DNA of 64,000 nucleotides from JBCDHN01 sp965224535. GTDB taxonomy: Bacteria; Verrucomicrobiota; Verrucomicrobiia; Verrucomicrobiales; DEV007. The stretch is taken from the NCBI GenBank assembly GCA_965224535.1, contig CBDCZR010000019.1:124001-188000 (forward strand), read 5' to 3'. Below, piece by piece: positions 10,094-18,347 of the stretch; position 1 is the stretch's first letter; every line of letters begins with the position of its first letter. The notes beneath the pieces are model-generated. The model saw only the letters and a list, made by a program, of their open reading frames with translations, was not told the origin of the DNA and made no database searches. A program made the position numbers and the translations under genes.

Positions 10094-10172
10094 ATGCGTC
10101 GCGTAGCGACCGCTCAAGGCCCAAAAGCGTTCCGTTCTTCCCCACCGTTTAAGCGGTCGCTACGCGACGCAT
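10094..10172 (+). repeat. Perfect 21-bp inverted repeat
   Basis: The left arm at 10094-10114 (ATGCGTCGCGTAGCGACCGC plus T) is the exact reverse complement of 10152-10172, with a 37-bp loop. Each arm is itself partly palindromic (GTCGCGTAGCGAC). Related single arms lie at 10222-10237 and 10566-10586. It could extrude as a cruciform or fold as a stable RNA stem inside the rsmH-ftsL-ftsI transcript. Confidence 0.85.
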
Positions 10173-10361
10173 GGAAATTACGAAACGCGTTCCGTGGGTT
10201 GAAACCCACGGCTAACATTATCTGTCGCTACGCGACGATTCCTGGCTGTCGGATTTACGGCTGTCGGGAGCATTGGCGGAAATTTGCGGTCATTCGAGCC
10301 AAACACGCCGACGACCAAACGCATCCGAGCAAGGCTCCGCACCAACCCCAACGCCGCCCGC

Positions 10362-10553
10362 ACAACAATCGTGTCCCATCGGGACGCCGCATGTTAGCCG
10401 GGTTCAACCCACGGACCGCCACGCACAACAATCGCGTCCCATCGGGACGCCGCATGCTAGCCGTGGGTTTCAACCCACGGACCGCCACGCACAACAATCG
10501 CGTCCTATCGGGACGCCGTATGGTAGCCGTGGGTTTAAACCCACGGATCGGCG
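10362..10553 (+). repeat. Tandem array of three 63-66 bp two-hairpin units
   Basis: Units at 10362-10424, 10425-10490 and 10491-10553 share the ACAACAATCG leader, the CGTCC(C/T)ATCGGGACG hairpin and the CCGTGGG...CCCACGG hairpin. Unit 1 has a shortened second hairpin and unit 3 has a TTTAAA loop, so they are diverged copies. There are no variable spacers between them, so this is not a CRISPR array. Confidence 0.85.
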
Positions 10554-10607
10554 GACCCGACCCAAATGCGTCGCGTAGCGACCGCTTAACCTGGAGAGGC
10601 CCAGCTG

Positions 10608-12452
10608 ATGCCTAACCGAGCCACCAGATTTCCCGGGTCCGCCGCCGATTCCGCACTGAAATCGCGCCTCGCCTGGCTAACCATCGGCCTCGTCCTGGTT
10701 TTCGCAGCACTCGCGTTACGCCTCGTCCAGCTTCAAATCTGGCGTCATGACGAACTCGCCGCCAAGGCCGCAAAAATCTACAGCCGCCCGCAAAAAATCC
10801 CCGCCAAACGCGGCGCCATCTACGACCGAAACGGCGAACTTCTCGCCCGAAACCAGAGCGTCTACACCCTCTACGCCGACTCCTATCACCTGCGCGATCA
10901 TAACGTGGCCGTGCGCGGCTTAGCTGCCGCGGAAAACCTCTCGCCCGCGGAAATTCGCCGCAAATACGGCCGCAAAACCCTCCTCCAACGCTACCGCTTT
11001 CACCTAAGCAACGCGCTGCACCAGGACCTCGGCATGACCCGCGCGGAATTGGATGAACGCTTCGCGGAAGTGACGAAAAAAGCCGTGGTCGACCTCGCTA
11101 CAAACCTGGAGGAAGACGCCTTCCGTTCGCTCCGGGCGCGACTTTTGGATGAAAACCTGGCCGGGCTGGATTTTCGGCGCGAAACCCGACGCTTCTACCC
11201 CAGCCCGAACCGCCTAGCCCACGTCCTGGGATTTGTGGGCTCGGATTCCACCGGCAAATCCGGAGTCGAGCGCGGCATGGATCGCGTTTTGCGCGGAATC
11301 AACGGCCTGCGCCACGTTCAGCGCGACAGCCGCGGACGCGAGATCGCCGCCTATCGCAGCGTGGACACCCCCGCCCAAGACGGCCGCTCCATCCGCCTAA
11401 CCATCGACATGGGACTCCAGGAAATCGTCGAACGCAGCCTCCAAGCCGCCTTTGCCCGGCATCGTCCGGAAAAAATCTGCGCCATCTGGATGAACCCGCG
11501 TTCCGGCGAAATTCTTGCCCTCGCCAACCGCCCGCACTTTGACCTCGCCACCCGCCAGGGCAACCGCCGCAACTTCGCCGTCCAAGATCAGTACGAACCC
11601 GGCTCCACCTTCAAAATCGTCGCCCTCGGCGCCGCCATCGATCGCGGTCTGGTTCTGCCGGAAAGCCCGGTTTTTTGTCATCACGGCGAATTTTGGGAAG
11701 CCGGTCACGCCCTGCGCGATAGCCACGCCTACGGTGAATTGACCGTGACGCAAATCGTGGCGAAATCCAGCAACGTAGGCGCCTACCAAGTGGCGCGCAT
11801 GTTAGGGCCGGAGCGCTTCTATGACGCCGCCATCGACTTCGGCTTCAACCGCGCCACCCGCGTTCGCCTCAGCGCTGAAGCCCCCGGCATGATCGCGCAT
11901 CCCAGCAAATGGAGCCCCACCAGCTTCAGCCGCATGGCAATCGGCTACGAAGTCGCAGTGACGCCGCTGCAAATGCTCAACGCCCTCTGCGTCGTCGCCA
12001 ACGGCGGGGACCTCCTGCGCCCGCGAATCGTCCACGCGGTTGGCGATTCCGCGACGCTGCGCGACCTCCGCGGCCGCGCTTTATCGCGAAAATCCGCCTT
12101 CGAGCTCACGCGCACCCTCGTCGCTGTCACCCAACCCGGCGGTACGGCTCCCGCGGCGCAAGTTCCTGGCTTCCTCGTCGCCGGCAAGACGGGCACGGCG
12201 CGAAAATACTCGGCTGAGCACGCTGGTTACCTGCCCGGCCGCTACGTCGTCAGTTTTTGCGGATTTTTGCCGGCCAACGATCCGCAGCTGGCCGGCATCG
12301 TCGTCATCGACGATCCCCAAGGCTCAGCAGCCGCGTTAACCGGCGGAAGCATCGCCGCGCCGATTTTCGCGGAAATGGCGCAAAAAGCCGTGGCCTATCT
12401 GGATTTGCAGCCCAACCCCTCGCACCTCAGCCTGGCTCAGGATTGGCGTTAG
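10608..12452 (+). CDS. ftsI: Peptidoglycan transpeptidase FtsI (PBP3-type, class B)
   Basis: A 614-aa class B penicillin-binding protein, the septal transpeptidase partner of FtsW. One N-terminal membrane anchor (residues about 20-40) is followed by the pedestal domain with KRGAIYDRNGELLA. The transpeptidase domain has all three motifs: SxxK in EPGSTFKIV (Ser about 333), SxN in KSSNVGAYQV (about 387-389) and KTG in AGKTGTARKY (Lys about 527). The length is normal for FtsI. It follows rsmH and ftsL but is cut off from them by the repeat region, so it may need its own promoter; none was identified. The murE-murF part of the usual cluster is absent: the next gene is leuD, convergent. Confidence 0.92.
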   Translation: MPNRATRFPGSAADSALKSRLAWLTIGLVLVFAALALRLVQLQIWRHDELAAKAAKIYSRPQKIPAKRGAIYDRNGELLARNQSVYTLYADSYHLRDHNVAVRGLAAAENLSPAEIRRKYGRKTLLQRYRFHLSNALHQDLGMTRAELDERFAEVTKKAVVDLATNLEEDAFRSLRARLLDENLAGLDFRRETRRFYPSPNRLAHVLGFVGSDSTGKSGVERGMDRVLRGINGLRHVQRDSRGREIAAYRSVDTPAQDGRSIRLTIDMGLQEIVERSLQAAFARHRPEKICAIWMNPRSGEILALANRPHFDLATRQGNRRNFAVQDQYEPGSTFKIVALGAAIDRGLVLPESPVFCHHGEFWEAGHALRDSHAYGELTVTQIVAKSSNVGAYQVARMLGPERFYDAAIDFGFNRATRVRLSAEAPGMIAHPSKWSPTSFSRMAIGYEVAVTPLQMLNALCVVANGGDLLRPRIVHAVGDSATLRDLRGRALSRKSAFELTRTLVAVTQPGGTAPAAQVPGFLVAGKTGTARKYSAEHAGYLPGRYVVSFCGFLPANDPQLAGIVVIDDPQGSAAALTGGSIAAPIFAEMAQKAVAYLDLQPNPSHLSLAQDWR

Positions 12453-12490
12453 TAGTCAGGTCTCGCCGGTGAACGGGCGATTTCCACGCT

Positions 12491-12516
12491 GAGGCCGATT
12501 TTTTTCGTTCGACCTC
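12491..12516 (+). terminator. Possible bidirectional terminator between ftsI and leuD
   Basis: GAGGCCGA at 12491-12498 pairs with TCGACCTC at 12509-12516 (7 of 8 pairs) around a T-rich loop, between two convergent genes. The stem is short and the T-run sits in the loop rather than after the stem, so this is weak. Confidence 0.3.
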
Positions 12517-12520
12517 GGCG

Positions 12521-13120
12521 TTAACTTCGATCCTCGGCCGACAACGTTTGCGCTGTTTCAGCTACCGCGGCGGCGCCTTCCAGCAACTCGCCGATCGGGT
12601 CCCATTTGCCGGCGATCAACGCATCGCGAGCAGTGTCGAGAATTTTCACGGGAACCCTAACATCGCCAAAACTCACCTGCTGAGCCTCCACATCCACGGT
12701 AAGCTCCAAATCAGGGTCGCCATCAACGGCGGCGGCGATTTTGGCGAGATCACCCTCCGCCGCGCTCGCGCAGGGGATGCCCAGGGTCGTGCAATTGCCG
12801 AAAAAAATCTCCGCAAAGCTGCCCGCGATGATGGCGCGAATTCCGTGCCGGTAGAGAGCTTGAGGAGCGTGCTCGCGCGAGCTGCCGCAGCCAAAATTTA
12901 CCCCGGAAATCAGGATCGGCGCGTCCGGCCGGAAATTCAGCGGGTGCTCCTTTTTGGCGCCGCCTTCATCGTAGCGCACGTCGTGAAAAAGATACTCGCC
13001 CAACCCGTCGAAGGTCACGCATTTCATGAAACGGGCCGGAATGATGCGGTCGGTGTCGATATCCGCACCGGGGACGTGGACGCCCTTGCCGGCAACCCGG
13101 GTAATTTTGTCGAGAGCCAT
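12521..13120 (-). CDS. leuD: 3-isopropylmalate dehydratase small subunit
   Basis: The small (swivel-domain) subunit of isopropylmalate isomerase in leucine biosynthesis, which works with LeuC. The family motifs GADIDTDRIIPARFMK and NFGCGSSREHAPQAL are present. The start at ATG 13120 (MALDKITRVAGKG) gives 199 aa, the normal length. The frame continues open upstream to 13285, but that extension has no family similarity and would overlap the start of the divergent DUF58 gene. leuC is not in this window, so the two subunits are unlinked here. Confidence 0.92.
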   Translation of the reverse strand: MALDKITRVAGKGVHVPGADIDTDRIIPARFMKCVTFDGLGEYLFHDVRYDEGGAKKEHPLNFRPDAPILISGVNFGCGSSREHAPQALYRHGIRAIIAGSFAEIFFGNCTTLGIPCASAAEGDLAKIAAAVDGDPDLELTVDVEAQQVSFGDVRVPVKILDTARDALIAGKWDPIGELLEGAAAVAETAQTLSAEDRS

Positions 13121-13235
13121 GGTGGGACCGATAGTCGCCGAGATCGCGCGAATTCGCAACCGGCGAGATGGGTGCGGTGCGGAAAATTGCGCCCAGCGCG
13201 GCTTGCAGTTCGCCGGCGCGGTGGAAACAGTGCCC

Positions 13236-14165
13236 ATGCGCGAAACGGCTTCCAGCTTCATCGATCCCAGCGCGCTCATGCGCATCCGCTCGCTCGAGCT
13301 GCGTGCCCGCGTGGTGGTGGAGGGCTTCTGGAAAGGGCTCCACCGCAGCCCGTACCACGGTTTTTCCGTGGAATTCAGCGAGTATCGCCAGTATTCGCGC
13401 GGCGACGACCCGCGCTACATCGATTGGAAGGTCTACGCCCGCAGCGACCGGCATTTCATCAAAAAATTCGAGGACGAGACGAATCTGCGCTGCCACCTCT
13501 TCGTCGATCAAAGCCGGTCGATGGAATTTGGCTCCGGCGAATTTGGCAAGGTGGATTACGCCAACACGTTGGCCGCCACGCTGAGTTATTTTCTCATGCA
13601 TCAAGGCGATGCGGTGGGTTTGAGCACGTTTCACGAAAACCTGGCCGAGCAGCTTCCGCCGCGAAACCGGCCGGGGCATCTGCGCCGGCTCATGCTCATG
13701 CTGGAGGAGGATTGTCAGGGCAACGCGACCGATTTGGCCGGGATGTTAGAGCGCATTCCGCAGATGGTGCGCCGCCGCGGTCTCATCGTGGTGATTTCGG
13801 ATTTTTTGGTTCCGTTAGGCACGGTTCGGCAGGGGCTGCGTCAGCTCCACGCGACCGGGCATGACGTGGTGCTGTTCCAGGTTCTCGATCCCGCGGAGAA
13901 GACGTTCGCGTTCGACGAAGCCAAGCATTTTCGCGATGCGGAGACCGGTCAGGAGTTTTTCATCGATCCCGGAATCGCGCGCAAGAGTTACCTCGAACGC
14001 TTCGAGGCGCACCAGGAAGGGTTGCGTTCCGCAGCGACCACCTACGGCATGGACTACGTGTGCCTGGACACCGGCGAGCACCTGGAACACGCCCTTTGGC
14101 AATTCGTCACCCGCCGTCAAAACGCGGCAACGGCAGCGCGAACGCGGCGGGCGCGAAACCGCTGA
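13236..14165 (+). CDS. DUF58 domain protein (VWA-like)
   Basis: A 309-aa cytoplasmic protein of the DUF58 family. The signature YSRGDDPRYIDWKVYARS is clear, and a von Willebrand A-like metal site follows as DQSRSM. Family members usually sit beside a MoxR AAA+ ATPase and act as partner or chaperone; no MoxR gene is found here, so it is orphaned. The start was placed at ATG 13236 (MRETASSFIDPSALMR). GTG 13230 is an alternative, and the longer open frame from 13026 runs antisense through leuD and is not supported. Confidence 0.87.
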   Translation: MRETASSFIDPSALMRIRSLELRARVVVEGFWKGLHRSPYHGFSVEFSEYRQYSRGDDPRYIDWKVYARSDRHFIKKFEDETNLRCHLFVDQSRSMEFGSGEFGKVDYANTLAATLSYFLMHQGDAVGLSTFHENLAEQLPPRNRPGHLRRLMLMLEEDCQGNATDLAGMLERIPQMVRRRGLIVVISDFLVPLGTVRQGLRQLHATGHDVVLFQVLDPAEKTFAFDEAKHFRDAETGQEFFIDPGIARKSYLERFEAHQEGLRSAATTYGMDYVCLDTGEHLEHALWQFVTRRQNAATAARTRRARNR

Positions 14166-14191
14166 AAAACTCGAATGGGAGAATGACGGCT

Positions 14192-14761
14192 CTACGGGCT
14201 GTTTTCCTCTCCAAATGATTCGCCAGGTTCTGATGCTGAATTTTCTTCAGTCAGCTCAATAGAAGATCGAAGCGGCTTGGACTGGTTTGCAAAAAACTCT
14301 TCCGCAAAGGCTTCGAGCAGGTCCATATCAACCCAATCCTTGCGACGGTTCGATGCCTTTTTGCTTGCAATGATATCCTTGAGATTGGCAATCGGATAGA
14401 TCCCTTCGTCAAGCCTTCTTTCATAGGCCGCGGCAAACGATTCAATACCATCCGGGGCATGCACAACATCAATGTCGAACGGACCATCCTTAATTTGAAC
14501 GAAGTCTTTGCCCTCGTTCAACGCTTCGATGGTTTCCGATTCCAAGGTGAATCCCAGACTTTGAAGAGCCCGGGTGCAACGACTGGCATTCGCTCGATCT
14601 TTGGGTGCAAAAACGTCCAAATCCATGGTCGTTCCCGGATAGCCAAGGAGGATTGCGCCAGCTTTTCCGATCAACAAGTACTCGACACCTTCCTTGGCAA
14701 AGGCTTGTGCAAGCTCACGCGCTTGGGCAAGCTCAAATTTTGGTTGCTCTGCCATATCCAA
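14192..14761 (-). CDS. Nucleotidyltransferase-fold protein (MNT/AbiEii-like)
   Basis: A 189-aa protein with a minimal nucleotidyltransferase fold. The glycine-rich loop YLLIGKAGAILLG (residues 29-40) and the metal-binding pair TTMDLDV (Asp 47 and Asp 49) match the polymerase-beta superfamily, with GKA in place of the usual GGS/GGA. VHAPDGIES and IANLKDIIASKKASNRRKDW near the C-terminus are typical of the stand-alone family whose members are often toxins, antitoxins or AbiEii-like proteins. It overlaps the small gene at 14733-14948 by about 29 bp, so the two are probably co-translated. The substrate cannot be told from sequence. Confidence 0.72.
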   Translation of the reverse strand: MDMAEQPKFELAQARELAQAFAKEGVEYLLIGKAGAILLGYPGTTMDLDVFAPKDRANASRCTRALQSLGFTLESETIEALNEGKDFVQIKDGPFDIDVVHAPDGIESFAAAYERRLDEGIYPIANLKDIIASKKASNRRKDWVDMDLLEAFAEEFFANQSKPLRSSIELTEENSASEPGESFGEENSP

Positions 14762-14948
14762 GGTAATCGGGAAAATTCACCTCGCACCAGTTTCGATACT
14801 CCTCCATCGAATCGAACACGCGATTTTCACGGTCGCGATTCGAACGAGCAACGAAGCCATACTTCAACCTTGCCGACATAGGGCGCGCCATCTGGCGGCG
14901 ACATTGTTCGCGCCACAATTTCATGGTCTCTTCGTTGGACTGGTGCAT
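14733..14948 (-). CDS. Small basic protein upstream of nucleotidyltransferase, possible TA partner
   Basis: A 71-aa charged protein (begins MHQSNEETMKLWREQCRRQ) with no signal peptide or membrane helix and no motif I recognise. It ends inside the start of the nucleotidyltransferase gene (overlap about 29 bp), which implies coupled translation. Small partner genes in this position are common in nucleotidyltransferase toxin-antitoxin pairs. The role is inferred from position only, and the start codon is uncertain. Confidence 0.5.
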   Translation of the reverse strand: MHQSNEETMKLWREQCRRQMARPMSARLKYGFVARSNRDRENRVFDSMEEYRNWCEVNFPDYLGYGRATKI

Positions 14949-15018
14949 CTTTATCCCAACGTAGAGGATCCGGAACGTATCGCAAACAAATGGTCTCAGA
15001 AGGGCCGGCCAAAATCCC

Positions 15019-15438
15019 CTACTCCAACGATGGCCGGCTGACGCTGTCGATTTCCAGCCAGGTTTCGCCGGTTTTCGGGTTCAGCGCGCGCAGGGCGTAG
15101 GTTTCGAAATTCGGGTCGGTGGCGTAGCGGAGATGGTCCGGCTCCACGCCGTCGAGCTTCCAGGTTTCGTTGGTCCAGGGGTTGACCGGCAGGGTTTTGA
15201 GGAAGCCAAAATCGGTCAGCACGTTGAGCAATTCGGTGCCCGTCAACTCCTGGCGTGGAATGTAGCGCTCTTGGTCCACGTGGTAGTCTTGCAGCGCCGC
15301 TTGGATGTGGAGCAACATCTGGCGCGCGCGGTGCTCGTGCCGGACGGAGCGGACGCCGCGGCTCACGATCGTCGAGAGGCCGGCGACGATGAGAGCGACG
15401 ATCGTCGTCCGAACGAGCAGCGATTTCACTTGAGCCAT
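15019..15438 (-). CDS. Pseudopilin-like (GspG-type) membrane protein
   Basis: A 139-aa protein with one N-terminal membrane helix (LLVRTTIVALIVAGLSTIVS), then a helix (ARQMLLHIQAALQDYHVDQ) and a small C-terminal domain with LPVNPWTNETWKL and YALRALNPKTGE. This is the layout of the C-terminal domain of type II secretion major pseudopilins. The usual prepilin peptidase site (G/FTLxE) is not present, so it may not be processed as a pilin. Its start overlaps the end of the FMN/4Fe-4S gene by 13 bp, suggesting one transcript. No other secretion genes are near. Confidence 0.5.
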   Translation of the reverse strand: MAQVKSLLVRTTIVALIVAGLSTIVSRGVRSVRHEHRARQMLLHIQAALQDYHVDQERYIPRQELTGTELLNVLTDFGFLKTLPVNPWTNETWKLDGVEPDHLRYATDPNFETYALRALNPKTGETWLEIDSVSRPSLE

Positions 15439-16673
15439 GGTTTCCAGATTTCAGCGCCAAAATAGAGCCACACAGCCAGCAGCAGCAACGCCAGCAGCCA
15501 AAAATCGCGCCGATGGAAGCCGCCCGGCTCCTTTTTCACGAGGTTGAGCAGCAATCCGGTGGGGCAACCGAAGCGGCAGTAGCCCATGGGGACAAACGCG
15601 GAGAAAATCAGGCTAACGACGGCAACTGCGATGGTGGCAACGCCGGCGCCGCGGATGAGCCAGGCGTCGAAGGGCTCAATTCCGGCGAGGTCGATGGGTA
15701 GGCGCAGGAAAACGACGACGAGTACGGTGGTTAGGAGCAAGCCGGGCAGGGCGGCCAGGCTCCACCTCACGTCCCGGTGCAGCCGGAGTTTGGAAGCCGG
15801 GATCAGCTTCATGAGCCAGCGCTGCAAATGGCCGTGTGGGCAAATATGGGTGCAGTAAACCGGGTGACCGGTGGCCCACGGGACGGCGAAGGCGGCAGCG
15901 GCCAGGATGACGAGGCCCGGGACCTCGCGCCAGGGGAGGCCGCGCTCCATCCAGCCGGTCAGCAGCGATTGCGCGAGCAAATCTCCGCTTAGCACGCCAA
16001 GGTAGACGACCATGGCCGCGTGAATCCAGGTTTTGCGGCGTTGCAGCGCGGGTTTTCGCCAGAACGCCAGCGCAATCCCCGCCCCGGCGAGCAAAACCAG
16101 CGCGGCGTCGTGAAATCGCGGCGAAAACGTGGAAATCCCGGCGTTTCCAGGTTTTTGCCCCAAACCGGCGCCCGCGCGGAATTTGACGCTCTTCGCGACG
16201 GCCTCGCTGGTTCGCGTGGCGCCGGATACACCGTGAATTTTTGTCTGACCAGCAAGCTCAGCCCAGGTTTGGCCGTTCCAGCGTTCCATGAACCGGTAAT
16301 CCTTGGCCACATCCTCCACGTGGCTGGGCGTATCGTAGCTGTGGCGGATGGCCAACCCGGCAAGCTTAGCATCGGCGTCAAAAACCATGAGCACGTCGCT
16401 GGGGCCCGAGTAGCCCCTAACATTGCGCGAAAACGGCATGGTCCTGACCGCGTAGCCGATCCGCGCCCGGCGTTGGTCCACCACGTGGAAGCCGCCACGC
16501 GCGCTGGTTCCGTCCACCGTCAAATCGTGCGCCTCGGGCAAAAACTCGCGCACCTCGGAGATGCGGATGGGCCGGGCTCCCTGGGCGCTAACGCGAATGC
16601 TGTGCGCGTGAATCATCCAGCCGATGCCTAACACTGCCGTTAGGCGAAAAACCATCGCCGCGACCGTGGCCAT
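15426..16673 (-). CDS. FMN-binding and 4Fe-4S membrane electron-transfer protein (NosR/NapH-like)
   Basis: A 415-aa membrane protein combining an N-terminal FMN-binding domain with a C-terminal polyferredoxin-like membrane domain. The covalent-flavin motif is VSGATRTSEAV (residues about 149-159; the SGAT Thr is the likely FMN site). Then come several membrane segments, and two Cys clusters: CTHICPHGHLQ and CRFGCPTGLLL, each shorter than a full CxxCxxCxxxC ferredoxin site. This is the architecture of NosR/RnfG-NapH hybrids, which pass electrons across the membrane. No nos, nap or rnf gene is adjacent, so the partner is unknown. Confidence 0.7.
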   Translation of the reverse strand: MATVAAMVFRLTAVLGIGWMIHAHSIRVSAQGARPIRISEVREFLPEAHDLTVDGTSARGGFHVVDQRRARIGYAVRTMPFSRNVRGYSGPSDVLMVFDADAKLAGLAIRHSYDTPSHVEDVAKDYRFMERWNGQTWAELAGQTKIHGVSGATRTSEAVAKSVKFRAGAGLGQKPGNAGISTFSPRFHDAALVLLAGAGIALAFWRKPALQRRKTWIHAAMVVYLGVLSGDLLAQSLLTGWMERGLPWREVPGLVILAAAAFAVPWATGHPVYCTHICPHGHLQRWLMKLIPASKLRLHRDVRWSLAALPGLLLTTVLVVVFLRLPIDLAGIEPFDAWLIRGAGVATIAVAVVSLIFSAFVPMGYCRFGCPTGLLLNLVKKEPGGFHRRDFWLLALLLLAVWLYFGAEIWKPWLK

Positions 16674-16726
16674 GGGTTATTTGCCGCCGGCCGTTGAAGT
16701 TTGCCGGGCACTAACCGCGCACTCCT

Positions 16727-17476
16727 TCATTCCAGCGGCAATTTCTCCGCCGTCATGCTGCGAATGCTCACCCCATCGCGATAGGTAAATACGCGCACCG
16801 GCGCCCGAATCGCGGAAAAATTCGCCAACCACGTGGCGCGCTCCCGACCATCCACGCTAACCGACATTTTGCCCGGCAGCACCTCCTGAACCACGGTCAC
16901 ATACTTGCCGGTGGGCACACGGCCCTTCCCGGGACGATGCTGGCCGGATGCCGGGCCCCCGGAAATTCGCAGATCGTCAGGATTTCCCTCCCAGTTGAAG
17001 ATAATCTCCTTGGCGGCGTATTGGATGCGAAAGTCGTTGCGCACCAGGTTTACTTCGTAGGTGAGGCGCACCGGCGGCGCAAACATCTTGGCGCTGGTCA
17101 AGCTTCCCGCAGGCTCCAAATCGACCGCGTTTCCGTTTCGGTTGCCGCCAGTGACGAGGGCGCTGGCCAGCAAATCGACTTTTTCGGCGTCGCTGGCCGA
17201 TTTTCCCGCCTCCAGCGCTTCAGCGGCTTTACGCACCTTCAGGACTCCCTGCAAATTTCCCTTCGCGGCTTCTTTGGCCTCGATTTCGCGCAAGAGCCGA
17301 ATGGCGGCGCTGCGTTGTTTGGCGATTTCCGCGGCGGCCTTTGCGCTGGTGTCCTCTTCAAAGGCTCGCAGCTTCAGGAGCAGGTCCAGCGAGTCCGCGG
17401 GGACGCCGTCCTGGGCTCGAATCAAGCCGGCGCCGGCCAGCATCCCAAAGCACGTTGCCAAAATTCGCGGGATCAT
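16727..17476 (-). CDS. Secreted protein with coiled coil and beta-rich C-terminal domain
   Basis: A 249-aa protein with a signal peptide (MIPRILATCFGMLAGAGLIRAQ). A charged alpha-helical stretch follows (residues about 28-90, rich in Ala, Lys and Glu, for example RLLREIEAKEAAKGNL), then a beta-rich C-terminal domain with regular aromatic residues. I do not recognise a named family. The adjacent gene (17483-18193) has the same plan, including the A-[AKR]-GNL motif in the helical part, so the two look like a tandem duplication. Confidence 0.6.
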   Translation of the reverse strand: MIPRILATCFGMLAGAGLIRAQDGVPADSLDLLLKLRAFEEDTSAKAAAEIAKQRSAAIRLLREIEAKEAAKGNLQGVLKVRKAAEALEAGKSASDAEKVDLLASALVTGGNRNGNAVDLEPAGSLTSAKMFAPPVRLTYEVNLVRNDFRIQYAAKEIIFNWEGNPDDLRISGGPASGQHRPGKGRVPTGKYVTVVQEVLPGKMSVSVDGRERATWLANFSAIRAPVRVFTYRDGVSIRSMTAEKLPLE

Positions 17477-17482
17477 GCTCAG

Positions 17483-18193
17483 CTACCAGGTTAGGCGAAA
17501 TTCCATCCAGTCCGAGCCGCTGAACCGCCGTCCTTCCCTCTCGTCGGACATGCGGATTTTGGCGATGTAGCCGTTTTCCTTGCTGGGTTGTTGCTCCACC
17601 TCCACCATGCCGCGGCCGGAGCGAAGGCGGGCGCGCAACTCGAAACGGCCGGAATCGACCGGCATGGGCTCGGGCATCTCCCAGCGCTCGGTGATTTTGC
17701 CTTGCCACTCCGGCATCCATTCGGTGCTATCGATGGTGGTGGGATATTCGCCGCCATGCCGGCCGGCGGGGGCGCCGATGCCGCGATCGTGGCTGAGCCA
17801 GAGGTGCGTCTTGGAGACGAGCATCCATGAAGTGCCGTCGATCTGGATTTTCACCTTCATGCTGCCGGAATTCGGGATGAAACCCGGGAGTCGGCCACGT
17901 TGCGGTTTTTCCTCGCCGGAATCCTGAAATTTGGCCGCCATTTTCTTCAATTCCACCGCAGCGGTGAGATTTCCCGCGCGAGTTTCGCGGGAAGCGTGTT
18001 GCTCCAGAATTTTTCCGACTGCTTGGCGTTTTTCGCGAATTTGCGCGTCCGCCTTGGCTTGAATTTGCGTCTCGGCTTGTTGGAGCCGCTCCAAAATTTG
18101 CGCCGCTTCGCGCGGTAGATCGTCTGCCCAAACATCCTGAGCCGCGAGCAGTCCCGCAAGGCAAACGATGACGTTGAGCGTCGAAATTTTCAT
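17483..18193 (-). CDS. Secreted coiled-coil protein, paralogue of its downstream neighbour
   Basis: A 236-aa protein with a signal peptide (MKISTLNVIVCLAGLLAAQ), a helical region (ILERLQQAETQIQAKADAQI) containing ETRAGNLTAAVELKKM, and a beta-rich C-terminal half ending FSGSDWMEFRLTW. The helical GNL motif lines up with EAAKGNLQGVLKVRK of the protein at 16727-17476. Only 6 bp separates them, so they are probably co-transcribed. It is divergent from the M48 protease gene. Function unknown; the C-terminal half could be a carbohydrate-binding or lectin-like fold. Confidence 0.6.
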   Translation of the reverse strand: MKISTLNVIVCLAGLLAAQDVWADDLPREAAQILERLQQAETQIQAKADAQIREKRQAVGKILEQHASRETRAGNLTAAVELKKMAAKFQDSGEEKPQRGRLPGFIPNSGSMKVKIQIDGTSWMLVSKTHLWLSHDRGIGAPAGRHGGEYPTTIDSTEWMPEWQGKITERWEMPEPMPVDSGRFELRARLRSGRGMVEVEQQPSKENGYIAKIRMSDEREGRRFSGSDWMEFRLTW

Positions 18194-18347
18194 CGCCGAT
18201 CAGGTTGGCGGTTGGGATGCGGCAAGTCAACCTACAAAAAATCCGGCTCGGTGGCGGGCTCTGGCCCCCAAGGCCGGCAAAAGTTTGCGTTTTGCAAGTT
18301 GGCCCTCGCCATCTATCTGTCTTACAACCACCTACACCACCGCATTC

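Larger units (their letters stand above)
9885..10607 (+). repeat. Palindromic repeat region inserted between ftsL and ftsI
   Basis: No gene is supported in these 723 bp. They hold two copies of a composite module: a segment of about 65 bp at 9919-9983 recurs imperfectly at 10277-10340, each followed by units built from two hairpins. One hairpin has the core CGTCCCATCGGGACG and the other CCGTGGGTTTCAACCCACGG. A third palindrome family, with the core GTCGCGTAGCGAC, occurs near 10097, 10155, 10222 and 10570. The open frames that cross the region are low-complexity by-products. This is typical of REP/BIME-like extragenic palindromes. Confidence 0.85.

Noticed and set aside
10362..10553. Possible CRISPR array
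   Set aside because: The units are contiguous palindromic repeats with no variable spacers, and no cas gene is nearby.
13121..13285. N-terminal extension of leuD
   Set aside because: The open frame continues upstream but is unconserved; ATG 13120 gives the normal LeuD length and N-terminus.
12548..13864. 438-codon plus-strand frame across leuD and the DUF58 start
   Set aside because: It runs antisense to leuD and out of frame in the DUF58 gene; both real genes have strong motifs.
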